This document shows, piece by piece, positions 1 to 11,955 of a stretch of DNA of 64,000 nucleotides. Within the stretch, counting starts at the first letter, position 1. The number at the start of each line of letters is the position of its first letter. A program made the translations under genes and the position numbers. The stretch is taken from contig JABCPU010000089.1 in NCBI GenBank assembly GCA_016800925.1, positions 1 through 64,000 of the forward strand, given 5' to 3'. The DNA comes from Suillus spraguei (lineage: Eukaryota; Basidiomycota; Agaricomycetes; Boletales; Suillaceae). The notes beneath the pieces were generated by a model that ran no database searches, was not told the DNA's origin, and saw nothing but the letters and a program-made list of their open reading frames with translations.

Positions 1-62
1 TTGGTGCGTGTCACCGTCTGTGTCTTTTCACTGTCGCTGGTGATGCCACCCAGTTCGTAACA
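1..62 (+). mobile_element. 3' end of an LTR (family A), cut by the window edge
   Basis: The first 62 bases match the last part of the three complete family-A LTRs at 840, 16043 and 57678, ending in the same GTAACA terminus. The bases just after it (63 onward) resume KDZ transposase coding sequence on the minus strand. This is therefore a second family-A LTR inserted in that gene. The expected 5-bp target duplication on this side is GTGAC; its partner lies outside the window. Confidence 0.8.
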
Positions 63-2271
63 GTGACAGCTCTGGTAATGCCTTCCATGTTGTGCTGGGC
101 AGCCTCACAAAGGGCATAGTTCATGTTCATGTGTCTGCAAATGATGCATGGTCAACTAGTGAATGTCGAATGGCAATGTTTGGCTTGCCTTTCCCCTTTC
201 TGAAAATTAATCATCGAGTGAGGGACAAAGCACCCGTGCTGGGCGCAGGCAACTCCCCCAATTCCTGTGGACTCGAGCTTATGCTGCGCCGCATTTGCTT
301 GATTGACCGCCCGGTGATTGTTGCAGCTTGATTTTTCCACCGTGTCAGCAGCCTCCGCAAGATGCATTTTATACCTGTCCTTTCCGACCATGAATCCAAG
401 CCCATCTGAAAGCCACACTTCATCGAGGGGATTAATGGGATGCAGGTGTTCAGCTTTGAAATTTCCGTCCATCACAAATGACCGGGTGTATTTCCAGCTT
501 GGAGTTCTTATCATTGCTGAGTTCACTTTGGTATTGAACATGACTCACTCATCAAGTGATTCATCCCCTGACAAAGATACATTAATTCCAGGCTGAGGAC
601 ATGCCGGGCAAAAATAATGCAAGATCTCCTGCATTCGGGATGTCAGAACGATGGCCATAGCCATGCCATTTCATGGTCTTCAACTGCCTCCACTGTCGAG
701 CGACTCTCATGAGCTCTCTGTATCGATCCTTGCCACAGCCTGTGTCAACATAATGTCCTTTAGATGAAGCACAAATAGCATTACCGGAACAAGGTGTGGA
801 AACATGCTCGAGGTCATTTGCCGGAGCTTACTGTAATAGTGTTACAGTTGTACGTGCCCCTATTCATTCTCCCTTTGTCTTCTTACTTGTATATCATGTT
901 ACATAACTCCGACTCATATGCTCAACGCATCTGTACTATAGTTGCCTTCCTGATTTGGATACGCACTTACATTCTTACGTCTTTCTTGGTCCGTGCGCAC
1001 ATATTGGTCTATTTAAGCACATTGTACTTGTAGTAGATTCTTTACTTTAATCTTACTGGGTTTTACCTGGAACTTCCTTCGCTTAGGTCTCCAACCTAAG
1101 TCATCTTGAATCGTCTCTAAGTCTAAGCACTCCTTAGTCTTAGTCTCTATTCTCGTAGAACCTCTTAGACTTGTCTTTGAGGCCGAACCCTTGATCGTAC
1201 ATGGAACGCGTTCCTTGTACTTTCACCTTGTCCTCTTTTGGACATTGTAGAACTTCCCAGCAGACCATCTGTGTCTTTTCACTGTTGCTGGTGACGCCAC
1301 CCCAGTCGTAACAAATAGTTCATCGCAGAGGTGCCACATTCAAGGTTGTCCAATAGAAAATCATCCAGCACTCCAAAGGTAAACACGGTCTTTGGCCTGT
1401 TAAACGATGCAGGGAAAAATCCATGCCAAAACATTTGAATGTCCGGACTCATGGCATTTGGACAATCACAGCATTGAACCTCGAGGCGGTGAACTCTGGA
1501 CTTGTCAATGATGACCATGGTGTTTTCCTTCGGCTGGAAATCAGGTCCCAACACAGACGGAAGATCTTTGGGCTCAAGCTGGTCTTCAGGTTCATCTCCT
1601 TCGAATAAATCCCACCTATCTGTGAGCACCGGACATTGCTTGCCATCATGACCGAGGTGTATGGTGAGTCTGACATGAGCAAGACAACTCCGCTTGAAGA
1701 ATTGACCATTCCATTGACTGATCCAGTGGAAAGGATTGCAACGATGTTGACTCCTGCAACAGCCTGTGCAATAGAGAGGCTCGCCAAGACAATCTTGACA
1801 TTTGTAGACCCCATCCTGGTTGCAGATGATGCATCTCCTGTCTTCTGGTGGAGCTTCTCGATCCAGGAGGTGATGCAGATATGATTCCTGCCTTGGCAGC
1901 CATTGCCTGAGGTAGTCATTTTGACTCTGCATTTTTTATATTTAGCTATAGTTTGAATGACACTCCAACATTTAACATGAACTTGCCATGGTTTTTGGGA
2001 GTTGCAATGGCTCAAATGAGCCTTGGTCTTGCTCGTAAGTATTGTCAGGAAAGTCATCCCAAGGAGGTGGTGCCTGAACAGGCTGAAGTGTTGGTGATTC
2101 TGGGGGAGAGTGAGGCATGGACCTGTAGGCTCGTCGTCTCATGCTTGCAAGTGGGACCTTGACCCAAATCTTTCTACCTTTGCTGCCCCTTGCTTCTACC
2201 CTGTGGGATTTTTGCAATGGGGTGCATCTACCTATCTTCATCTTATTTTCTAATGCTAATTTTGCAAGCAA
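63..2271 (-). pseudogene. KDZ (Kyakuja-Dileera-Zisupton) transposase, interrupted and decayed
   Basis: Minus-strand coding exons run from about 2271 down to the LTR at the window start. The N-terminal part (2271-1279) carries a CxC2-type cysteine cluster with CIIC, CQDC and CTGCC motifs near 1650-1830, typical of KDZ transposase-associated domains. The core follows with RYRELMRVARQW (about 690-730), MDGNFKAEHLHP (about 440-480), CNNHRAVNQAN and GIGGVACAQHGCFVP (about 230-330). A possible GC-AG intron precedes MNMNYALCEA near 110-140. The gene is split by a complete LTR at 840-1313 and by another at 1-62. An in-frame TGA at 545-547 sits just upstream of the core domain. The C-terminal part lies beyond the window. 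Family identity is secure; activity is excluded by the breaks. Confidence 0.85.
840..1313 (+). mobile_element. Solo LTR, family A (474 bp), inserted in the KDZ gene
   Basis: Begins TGTTACAG and ends GTAACA, so it has TG...CA termini with short inverted repeats. It is flanked by a perfect 5-bp direct repeat, AATAG at 835-839 and 1314-1318. About 90 percent by eye is shared with 16043-16519. It holds a TATTTAAG TATA-like element near 1010. No internal retroelement coding sequence is present, so this is a solo LTR left by recombination. KDZ coding sequence resumes on both sides. Confidence 0.93.
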
Positions 2272-2478
2272 AGCATCTGCTCAGGTGGAATGAATTTTTA
2301 TTACATTGTGGTGTCATACAGTCCTGCGGACTCATTACAAATTTATGTCCATTTATGGCTTCGGGACCAATATAGCTCAATTAAGCTACTGTTAGGCTTT
2401 TGTCAAAGATCAACTTCTGACAATTCGTTCATACTTCCACCTTGCTTATCCTCAGCCCATTCTCGAATTTGATTCACC

Positions 2479-4339
2479 ATGGCAAGGATGGGTCATTCCA
2501 CTCACTCAACTTCTGGCAGAAATAGGGCACATCAACCACAGACACAGAAGCTCACGGAAAATGAAATTTCGGAGTTGAAGAACTACCTTCCTGAGTGGAC
2601 CACGGCCAAAAGGGGTGAGAAGCGAGGGGTTTTCACTGCAATTGCCAGGGCAGCCAGGTTGTTTGCTCCTAAAGTTGACCAAGGACAATGGAAAAAGAGG
2701 AAGCAGGTGATGCGTCTTTGTTGTGTTGAAAAACTACAATTTTAACATCTTATCCTTCCATCAACTCTCAGATGTATAAGACTTGGTTGTTCAACAACAA
2801 GAAAAGGAAGGAAAGGAAGGACATGATAAAGTATGGGAGGAAATGGAGCCTAGGATGGTGGTCTACCAGCAGAAGCACGAAGAGGTGCTAAAGAGGATTG
2901 AGGACGAGTCCGGGGCAAAGCCAGGAGATCTCAAAATGTTCAAACATTATCAGGGGGCTGTGAAGAGAGTCATGGCTGAATTGGATGACAATGAGTTGGA
3001 GAAGGCAAAAGAAACAGCGGAAGAATGGTCAAACAGCTTTCCTCCTCCGGAGATACAAGCAGAAGTTGCTTGTAAGAAGGGACCAGCATATATGGAGCAC
3101 TTTTCGAAAGAGATGTGGAGGCAATGCGGGATGAGAGTTTTTGTGTTGTCAGCTTGGAAGAATGAACAGGGAGAGGTTCTGTTTGGGATGTAAGTCAATT
3201 GTGTCTGTCATTGCTGATCTTTTATCTCAATATATGTGTGCAGGCATGATGATAATGAGGCATTAGGAGACGGGGACAGCTTCATGAAGATGAAGGACTG
3301 GGAGGACATTGAGCCAGTATGGCAGGAGTACGCCCAGGAACAGTTCGGTGAGTGTTTGAACTTTGGATGCAAGAATGAATTTGTTGATCATCACAATCAT
3401 AGGTGCCGGGGCACAGGATGGAGGACAACAGGTGAAGGGAGGTCGCAAAAGAGTCAGAAAACCAGCTTTCGAACTCAACACAGATGGGGATGGGATGCCG
3501 TTGCTTCCAGACATCACGGAAACAAAACTTGAGGAGAAGAAAGCCATAGTCAGGGTGTTTCTTACATTGCACTACAGTGAGTCTTTCATGGCAACATCCG
3601 AGATGTTGCTGAATGCGTGGACACAGGAATATGTTCCGGGAATGACAAGGCTGTCATGCCATGGAGTGCCCTCATACAAAGTCAGGATGACTTTGTGGCA
3701 AGGAAGTATCTTCTGGCGGATATTGACCTGAAGGAGCCTTCGAAGTTGCAAAACTGGGACACGACAGCCTTGCTCAATTTCTGGTATGCTCAGCAGGAAA
3801 CAGGAAAAGATTCAACATTCCTGTTCAAAACATGGAAGAACAAAGATGGGGACATGGTACCATCTGTGGTATCCGGCAAGTCACCATCTCGTTTGACTTG
3901 TAAAGTGAGAATGCAGAAGAGTGGAACTCTCCAAAGGCCCTGGGATCCATCAACTGAAGCCGAGAGTGATACTGACAGTGACACTCATGACAAGGAGGAT
4001 GACATTGATGATGACTCGGCTGACGGTCGATTCCCACCGAAGAAACCCAGATGAATAGCACATCCATCTTCAGCACCCAAGGAGACAGAAGTTCCATGTT
4101 CAATGCCGGAGCCTCGCCTGGCCAGGCCGGCCAAGGCAGGTGCACTTTTGACATCACGGATGGGCAACCTCCTGGCCGGGTTGACTGAGGAAGTGGAAGA
4201 GAGGAACACATCACTGGAACCAAGGAGTATACAGGGCAAGAAAGCTGTCATTGAACCATCCACAAGGACCACCTGGAGTAAGTCTCAAAAGCCGGTAGAG
4301 AGTACACTTCGAGTAACCAGGGCAAGGGGAAGGAAATAA
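2479..4339 (+). pseudogene. Lineage-specific ORF of unknown function next to the KDZ gene
   Basis: The likely start is ATG 2479. The product begins with a Ser/His-rich stretch, then a charged helical domain rich in Lys, Glu and Trp (for example ELKNYLPEW, EEMWKQCGMR-like EMWRQCGMRVFVLSAW near 3110-3155). At least four exons are needed, with introns near 2708-2771, 3190-3243 and 3345-3402. An acidic Ser/Asp-rich stretch lies near 3955-4020. The frame is stopped by TGA at 4052-4054, yet stays open for a further 95 codons to TAA at 4339 with a basic RGRK tail. This suggests CGA-to-TGA decay, though a genuine shorter end is possible. I do not recognise a catalytic domain. Such proteins are repeated in Agaricomycete genomes beside transposons; that context is from general knowledge. 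Confidence 0.5.
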
Positions 4340-4429
4340 TGTACATATACCAAACTGCCCCCATGTGTACCACATTTTCATCCTTTGTCACACTTCTCAA
4401 AACACAGTGTCCCACATCCCAAATGTTGA

Positions 4430-4815
4430 ATCCCAAGCACCGAGTTCTGGACGAATCCTGATCACCGAGTTCCAGACGACTCCCGATCACCGAGGTCCGG
4501 AACCCAGGTATCAATCATTGTAGTTGGTATTAGACATTAGGGTTTGTGCATCATCTAAAATCAATTGGAAATGTCATTGTTATACATGAAAAATTCAGTG
4601 GTTGACATGATGTAAGTATGTGAATGAATATCCAAATATTACAAAATCTGATCACCGAGTTCCGGATGAATCCCAATCACCGAGGTCTGGACCCCGGGAA
4701 TCAATCATTGGTAGTTGTAATGCAACAATTGGGTGTGTGCATCATCTAAAATCAATTGGAAATGCAGTGGTGAACATGATGTAAGTATGTGAATGAATAT
4801 CCAAATATTTACATA
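4430..4815. repeat. Tandem duplication with short CACCGAG(T/G)TCC sub-repeats
   Basis: Three near copies of a 24-25 bp motif (ATCACCGAGTTCCGGACGA-like) occur at 4436-4500. A longer unit of about 180 bp containing TCAATCATTG...GTGAATGAATATCCAAATATT occurs at about 4510-4645 and again at 4695-4810, the second copy shortened. It lies between two unknown genes. No coding potential seen. Confidence 0.7.
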
Positions 4816-4872
4816 TGGGGTTGATCATCACACTTTTCAATGAGGTATCTAATACAAGCAGCAATTCAGAGC

Positions 4873-5823
4873 TCATCTGTTTGGCCCTTTGCAACCTCCA
4901 GAGGTCCATATCAGCTCTTCTGAGTTTGTCGGATGTGTCAGCCCAAGCCACTCAGAATGGTCGGTCAGCCTCAAGGAGTTGATGTACAGTAGGCTCCAGA
5001 AGATTGCCATGAGCTGTTGGTAATGGCCCAGGCGATCCAGAATTGATTCAACTTAAAGAAAATTAGCAGAAAGATACATGATGAACAATTAAATACTCAC
5101 ATTCTGTTTGATCATATGACCCTAGGGGCATGAACTCCCTAAGCATGGCACGCAGGTCTTCATTGCTGAGTTCCGGTATGGGGGACTGACATTTAGGAGG
5201 TGTTGCATGTGCTTGGGACATCACATCAACAATAAAAATGAGATGGTATGGATGAACTTACCTGGAATTGCTATTCCTGGGATAGCCGAAGCATCAATCT
5301 CAACATCAGCACATTCTGGTGCTTCATCACAATCAATAAGATCATTGTCAGGCCCTAGGTACAAGTCTGGATCGTTGAACAAAGGCAGTTCCTCAGGCTG
5401 AGCCGGGTATAAGTGATCTGGATGGATTGAATGAACATCCAAAGTTGGATTATCTAAATGTGAATTGAGAAACCTACCAGGAACTGCATCCAAGACATCT
5501 GGACCACCTGATGACCCAGAATCATAGTTGATCTCATCATCCAGCCCAAGGTATACATCATCACATGCATCTAATAAATGTCCAGTCAATTGGAAGATAT
5601 CCTGAAAGCAACACATACCTGATGAAATCCGGGACTCAGTTTCATCATCTGGCCCAAGGTATACATCATCCAGTGCATCTGGTCCATCTCCGGTCAATTG
5701 AGAGCTGTACTGAAAGCACAACATACCTAGTGAAATCCGGGACTTGGTTGAGTCATCCACATCCAGTGAGTTGTATTCAGTGACCGGAGGTTCATAAAAT
5801 CTGACTGCTGGTTGAGATCTCAT
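4873..5823 (-). CDS. Hypothetical acidic protein in the transposon cluster
   Basis: Start ATG at 5823. The long first exon encodes an Asp-rich protein with two imperfect copies of a unit around DALDDVYLGPDD / DACDDVYLGLDD (about residues 50 and 85). A GTAAGT donor near 5262 and a following exon with SPIPELSNEDLRAMLREF, then another GTGAGT intron and HYQQLMAIFW, give an end at about 4873. A second frame over 4790-4950 is also protein-like, so the 3' end is uncertain or frameshifted. No known domain. Its position between two other unknown ORFs beside a KDZ gene suggests transposon cargo or a transposon-linked family; this is inference. Confidence 0.35.
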
Positions 5824-6042
5824 GATGTCTGATCAACTAATCAAACTGATTGATAACTGATAACTTCGAAGTTCAACACATGGCTGGCAACAGCCGAAAG
5901 TTGAACCATGACCAAACAAAGACAAACAATCAATGCTTATCAAGATCGTCCTTCAATTGTCTGGTTTCTTTTGAAACTTCATCCTAGTGATAACAGATTT
6001 CAAACTTATCTCAAGCTTTTCACATCTTTCAACTCAATCTAA

Positions 6043-8176
6043 ATGTCTACTCCAGTTCAAACCTCTTTGGCTGGTCTCAAGGCAACCACTGATCAGATTG
6101 TAGGCATCATCGCCAGGGCATGGCTCATGCCTGCCAGCACTGGCCAAGCCCACCTTGCTCTGACAGCACAAGTCACTAATCTTGTGGTAAGTACCATTCA
6201 TGTGTTAATTTGAGTTTGGTTTTTCTATGATCTGTGTAGGCTGAGATAGTCTGGGAGCATGAGAAAGGGCCTTACATGCCCGGAATCATTGCATCCTGCT
6301 CCAAGGAGTTGATGAGAGTCAGGTCCATGACTCCCCGGGTGTGGCCCAACTGGCACAGCATCGGCCATGACGACCCCCGGGTGTTGAAACACTCCTGGTG
6401 CAGCAAGATTCGCGCCTGGGAGGCGTTAGGTGACCATTCAGGTGATCTCCCTGTCATGCCTAACCCTTCCATTGGCCCAATCACTGTGGACCTTCCCTCC
6501 CCACCCATCATCGCCGGCAATGTCGCTGGTTCTTCCACCCATGCCACCTCCGAGCTCCAGGACAAAGGAAAAGGTAAGGCAGTTGTTGCTGACCTAGAGC
6601 CAGAGGTGGAAGGGAGTAGGAAGAGGAAGTCCCCCATGATGTCTGGACACTCTTCCTCACCTCCGAAGTCGGCAAAGAAGGGTCACAAGCGGGTCAAGGC
6701 AACTCACAATGTGAAGCCAAAGGTGTTTGTGGAGTCGGAAGATGATGAAGACACAATTGTTCAGGTATGTCGTCCAGCTCATTGTTTTCATTCTCTCAAT
6801 TTTCTGTAGCCTATTTCAAGTGGAGTGCCGGCGCTCAATGTGCCCCAGCCTTCCACAATTGCTGTAGGGATGCCCCATTCCCCTCGTTACCCCATTCCCT
6901 GAAGAAGCAATTATTTGGTCCTGCTTCAGTAAGTAATATTTTGTCATCCGGCACTTGGAGAAATGCTTATATATCATCAGCTCATTGCCGACAGTCCACC
7001 CAAGGTGATGGTGAGTCATAATTCTTTGTCCAGACCTCCCACCTGTGCTTACCTATTTTCAGGCCACCTCCGGCAGTCATCTGGAGGTCTCGAGACCCCC
7101 CAGGCAATGTCCAGCACTCCGGCTGAGGAACCTGCAGTCATGGATACAGGTGATATTCTCATTCCCGGCCCAGTGAGTACTCTAATGAATTCCAATGAGT
7201 CCATCAACTAATGGAACCCACAGAACAACCCCTGCCATTATTGCACCCAGGAGAAGTGGCCCTGTGCCACTCGGTTGGACAGGAGGACCCATGCCCCTGT
7301 TTGTTGTGTGTCCGCTGCGCCACCAAGAAGATCAAATGTGTCCCAGCATCCATGGGATCCCCACCCAAACGCATTTGAGGGAAGTCTACCACCCGGCAGA
7401 CTTGCTCCAGGACACCTTCCAGAGCTCCCTCCAATGCGCCGGCTGCCTTGCAGTCCAAAGCCCAAACTCGCAGTCAATCTCGTGGCCCCTCCGGCACTCC
7501 AGCTGTCCCTGCTGTGACCACACCCAAGGCACAGTCCTGTGGGCGCAGCAAGACAATCACTGCCCCCAAGACACCTGCACCTGCACCAGCTAGTGAGTCA
7601 CCCCAATTTTCTATGACCATCTGACCTTATCTTTCACTTAGCTATTCCGTCTTCGAGTGCCGCAGTGCCTTGTCCAGCACTCGATGTGCCCATTCCAGAT
7701 CTCCATTCCATGGCAATTGCGATTTGGGATGGGCCGCTCGAATTGCTCTTCTTGAGGCTTGTGTGGCAGAGCAGGATGGTAAGATTGATACCCTGCAACG
7801 CCTCCATGAGGGCCTTCGTCACAAAGTCATGGACCGGCACCCTTCATTTCCACTTCCCAACTCTCCTGTCAATGCAACCTTTTTTCTTGATCAATCTGTC
7901 CCCCTGTCCATCTCACCCCTCCCATCTGCACTTGCTCCCCTCATTGACTTGGATATGGCAGGAATGGAGCCTCCGTCTCCTAAAGTCCAGCCAGCATCTG
8001 TCATTGAGGGTCTCATATTTGAGCTCAGCCAGATTCAGCCTGAGGGTCCACAAACGTCCGGCGAAATTGTGGACCCAGATGATCCGGGCAACCTTGTGCC
8101 AGAATATGATTCTGATGATATGGATGTTGAGGTGAAGGTTGAACCCTCTGCTGATGAGGGTGAAATGGCTACATAA
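6043..8176 (+). pseudogene. Lineage-specific Cys-cluster protein, decayed
   Basis: Starts MSTPVQTSLAGLKATTD at 6043; introns are visible near 6187-6239 and further along. The middle is Ser/Pro/Lys-rich with a KRKSPMMSG-type basic patch. A cysteine cluster near 7220-7345 reads PCHYC...C then CPCLLCVRCATKKIKC, resembling a zinc-binding or zinc-cluster motif. It needs a one-base shift between its halves, and it is followed by an in-frame TGA at 7376-7378 where Arg is expected. The C-terminal exon (about 7730-8176) has a coiled-coil-like EACVAEQDGKIDTLQRLHE and an acidic tail with DDMDVEVKVEPSADEGE. This type of Lys-Ile-Lys-Cys cluster protein is abundant in some Boletales; function unknown. Confidence 0.5.
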
Positions 8177-8398
8177 TTGTATGTTCATAGATGTATATAC
8201 AATGTTTGAATGATCATCAGTGCTGGATGCCAAGTCCGGAAATCCAGAACTGGAAACTGGAGATTCACAATGGATATTTCGCAAATTCCGGATATCTGGC
8301 TACCTGAAACACAACACACAATTTAAAGAATTTGAAACATATCTGTCGAGTTACCTTGTGCCGGGTCACATTGTGAAACATATCATTCTGTATATCTT

Positions 8399-10185
8399 AA
8401 GTGCCGAACCCCAAACCCCGGGACCCTGGACTTGGGACTCATCACCATGTGAAAGATATCGATCCACATATTTGATGTGCTGAACCCCAAACTCCGGCAC
8501 CCAGGAGTTAGAACAATGTGAGGCAATACAAAGATATTGATTGACACATGTTGAGTGCTGAACCCCGAACTCCGGTGTAAAGATACAATCTAGCCTGGGC
8601 TGTAGATAAATCACGGCCTAAGCTAGTATGCGAGTCTTGCGCTCTACCTAGTCTGCTACTCTTGCGAGGCAAGAACGTTCGACCCTAAAGGGAATGCTAA
8701 GTTAGTATAGTCTAATAATGCCCAACCTGTGGTGCAAGACTGCCGTCGGAGGTAGCGAGATGCTAGCGGTGACCTCCGGTCCATGGGAAACTAGTGGTAA
8801 TACTAGCGGTAAGCGCGGGAAAGCGGTAGACAAGCGGTAGCAAAAGTGGTAAAACTGTGGTAGTGCATGCGGTAAAACTGCGGTAAGGCGTGGGAAACTG
8901 GCGGTAAAACAAGCAGTGAAGCATAGCAATGAAGCGCGGGAAAGTGTAGCGCAAGCGGTGAAGCGCGGGATAGCATAGCGCAAGTGGTGAAGCGCGGGAA
9001 AGCGGTAAAGAGCGGTGGTGCATGCGGCAGTAAAACAATTCTTAAGAGACAGTGACTTCAGCGAAAGACTTTATTCCGTTAGAGACAGTAGTGGTGACAA
9101 TTCCTAAGTACCGTGTGTACCATAGAGGGAAAAGTAAAAGTACCAGAATGTGCGAAGAGTCCTTTTTAACATGTACTGTGAATGGCGGGAATACATAGCG
9201 AGAATGGTAGTGAGATAGAGATATTTAGCTAAGAGGCATGCAGCGAGCAAGCGGCATCACAGAAGGTAAGGTAAGTCTTGCCATAGCTTTAGTAACGACA
9301 GAAACGAATATGCTATGCACCAATGGATCTTAGATGGAAATGGAATGGACAGGAGGACATCGGTAGCGAGATTCGGTAAGGGGCAATGATCCATGGAGCG
9401 AAAACGATACCGGCGAAGCGAAAAGGGGTAATGCTCGCTATAGGGGTTTTCTCAGTAGCCGCTGTAGATGGTAACGAGACACTTGTCTAAAACGGCACTT
9501 TCATGGTCAGCATGACTTTGTTCGCTACACCGGCACCCGGCACTCAGGACTTGGGCCTTGGAACTTATAACAATGTGAAAGATGTCGATGCACATATTCT
9601 ATCACTGAACCCCGAACCCCAGCACCCGGGAGTTAGAAATATGTGAGGCAATACAAAGATATTGATTTACACATGTGGAGTGCCGAACCCCGAACTCTGG
9701 CACCCAGCAGTTGGGAATCTGGACTCAGGACTCATAACAATGTGAAAGATATCGATCCACATATTTAACCACCCAACCCCGAACCCCGGCACCCGGGAGT
9801 GAGAACAATGTGAGGCAATACAAAGATATTGATGTACACATGTTGAATGCCGAACCCCAAACTCCGGCACCCAGCACTTGGGACTCAGGACTTGGTACTC
9901 ATAACAATGTGAAAGATATTGATCCACATATTTTAACACCAAACCCCGAACCCCGCCACCTGCAAGTTAAAACTATGTGAGGCAATACAAAGATATTGAT
10001 TTACACATGTTGAGTGCCAAACCCCGAACTCCGGGACCCAGGAGTTAGCACAATGTGAGGCAATACAATGATTTTGATTTACACATGTTGAGTGCTGAAC
10101 ACTGAACTCCAGCACCCGGCACTCAGGGATCGGTATTCGGGACTCAAAACAATGTGAAAGACCTTGATCCACATATTTTATGTGC
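8399..10185. repeat. Degenerate satellite with unit of about 85-95 bp, split by an LTR
   Basis: Units alternate between two related types. One contains CCGAACTCCGGCACCC...GTTAGAACAATGTGAGGCAATACAAAGATATTGAT. The other contains CTTGGGACTCATAACAATGTGAAAGATATCGATCCACATATT. Two to three units lie at 8399-8575 and about seven at 9530-10185. The array is interrupted by the solo LTR 8576-9529. ORFs across it are repeat artefacts. Confidence 0.85.
8576..9529 (-). mobile_element. Solo LTR, family B (about 954 bp)
   Basis: Termini are TGTAAAG...GCTACA. It sits exactly between two CCGG tetranucleotides (8572-8575 and 9530-9533) that appear once in intact satellite units, so CCGG is a 4-bp target duplication. 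Its reverse complement aligns along most of its length with 58605-59452, for example CTATGCACCAATGGAT near 9313. It contains simple GCGGTAAA / GCGGGAAAGCG runs at 8740-9020. No internal coding region. Confidence 0.82.
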
Positions 10186-10924
10186 CTGTCATATACCATA
10201 CTTCCAATCCCAGATCCGACCATATCCGATCAGATCCGATCGATTCCATTTCCGTCCGGTCCACAGATCCTGTCCGGACCACCCATCCGAATGTGCTCAC
10301 TTCTTGCACCTTAACTCCCTTGTGTATATCTGCGTCTATCTCCTTTCGTCATTCCTCCTGTTTCCGGTATTCCGGTTGTGTATATTTCTGTCCTGCATCA
10401 CTGATCCGTTACCTGTGTTCATTTCCGATTCATGCTTACTGATCCACTGTGCATTAACTACTAGACTTCCGTTACACTTCATACATAGCCCTCGGTCCCG
10501 GACTTGTTGATTATCTGTCTTAGATACTTACAGTATATAAACCACTTGTAGATCTCCGTAGAACCTTAGTTCAAATATCATCTTAGATTCTGCTCATTCT
10601 GCTTCCTCCGGACTTAAGACACCTTCCACTCTAAGTCATCTTCTGAGACTGGGATTGATTCCTATAGTCTATATCTCCGACTCTATCTTCGGATAGTCTA
10701 TCTCTGTTAGTTTCTAGTTAGGAATTCGTTCCGAAGCTAGTCTTAATCTTTGTTCTATTCCTATGTTCCGGATAACCTTCGGACGTCCGGATCCATCACG
10801 CAACTCCTTCCAGATCTTCGGATGTATAACTTCTCCCTGAAATAAGGGGCATTACTCGGGAAAGGGGCACAGTGCACGAACTGAGGCCAAAGCCCTTCGG
10901 ATCTCTCTACCTTTGAGTATGGTC
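10186..10924. other. Pyrimidine-rich non-coding stretch, possibly LTR-derived
   Basis: The stretch is rich in TCCG and ATCCGATC motifs. It has a TATATAAAC element near 10532 and a run of TCTAGTC/TTCGGA motifs, giving the overall look of an LTR. I could not find matching termini or a target duplication, and no gene is seen. Confidence 0.3.
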
Positions 10925-11059
10925 TTAACAATCAGTTACACATTTATACCCCCAGCAGCAACCAAGATGGAAATGGCAAGCATCTCCCTGATCTCCACAT
11001 GCACTGACATACATAGATGCTGTCAAAGCAACAACAATGGCGAGGATGGAGAAATGCAT
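10925..11059 (-). CDS. Small secreted six-cysteine (knottin-like) peptide, 44 aa
   Basis: ATG at 11057-11059 opens a 44-codon frame to TAA at 10925-10927, below usual ORF cut-offs. Residues 1-20 form a clear signal peptide (MHFSILAIVVAL, then ...VSA before the cleavage site). The mature 24 residues have six cysteines spaced C-x6-C-x5-CC-x4-C-x3-C, the arrangement of inhibitor-cystine-knot type peptides, ending in Cys-stop. A TATA element (GATATAAAAGC read on the minus strand, 11145-11155) lies about 87 bp upstream and is conserved in the inverted copy. The gene belongs to an inverted duplicated segment with 19708-19879. Secretion is well supported. The fold is inferred from spacing and the function (effector, defence, other) is unknown. 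Confidence 0.72.
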   Translation of the reverse strand: MHFSILAIVVALTASMYVSACGDQGDACHFHLGCCWGYKCVTDC

Positions 11060-11955
11060 TTCTGTGCGAGGTGATATGGAATTTTCTGAGGGGAATCTCG
11101 AATGATATCTCTAAGGATGGGGGAACACTGTAGGACGACAACCAGCTTTTATATCCTGCATATACTCATGGGTACGATTCTGAACAATTGTCACTGTGGG
11201 ATGGTAGGATCCTGGCAGAACATGCAGGAGCTATATTTAATTGATAAGTTACAACCATTGTGTCATAACATGCTGGCAGACATTGACGATTATCTTCTTC
11301 GCAACCACTGAACACTCGCTTGAATCCTTGGTCTCTCATCACGACCTCATTCACTGCTTCATCATTTGAACTTACAGGGACCCTGCCAGCGCAGTGACAA
11401 AGCTGAGCATGTCCAAGCTGTACGTGTCATATTTGTGAAGGTCGGGATTATATAGTGCTGTGGGCAGAACTATTTTGAGGGGGCAAAACTGGCAGAATCA
11501 CATAATGTTTTGAAGATGCAAGACTACCAACTACATCGATGTAAGACAGCTCAACAATAACATAGAATCAATATTCCATATCCCATCTTCATTTGCATCA
11601 TGATCCGTGACCACATTTTCATCCTCAATTACTGCAGGCACCAATCCCTTGTCAACGTGTTGCAGTTCTGCAAAGTCAAATGCTCTTCCTTCCAAAACAC
11701 CCTTTCCGGTCCGAGGCAAACTCTGTGCTCATTGTTTTTCTGCATTACGAATGTCTTCGAGTCAAGAAAATTCAGCATTAATGTTATTGATTCGAGACCT
11801 TCAAGATTGTCACGGGAGACTGCTGAAAGTGGAGGAACGAATGCAAAGTCAGTTTCGAGCTGTTTGGCAACCTCTGTATCAATTCCTGAGAGTTCAGTTG
11901 TGTGCATGTGAGCATGGCATCGTCGTGTTGGTTTTCTGTCAGCAACATTCTCAAT
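10970..11955 (-). repeat. Inverted segmental duplication, arm A
   Basis: This about 1-kb segment is repeated in opposite orientation at about 18818-19800 with long nearly identical stretches, for example around 11600-11900 against 18850-19190. It carries the promoter and signal-peptide part of the small secreted peptide gene plus the unknown ORF at 11629-12030. Arms are about 6.9 kb apart. Confidence 0.88.

Noticed and set aside
10186..10924. A third LTR family
   Set aside because: The texture is LTR-like, but no TG...CA termini, target duplication or second copy could be found.
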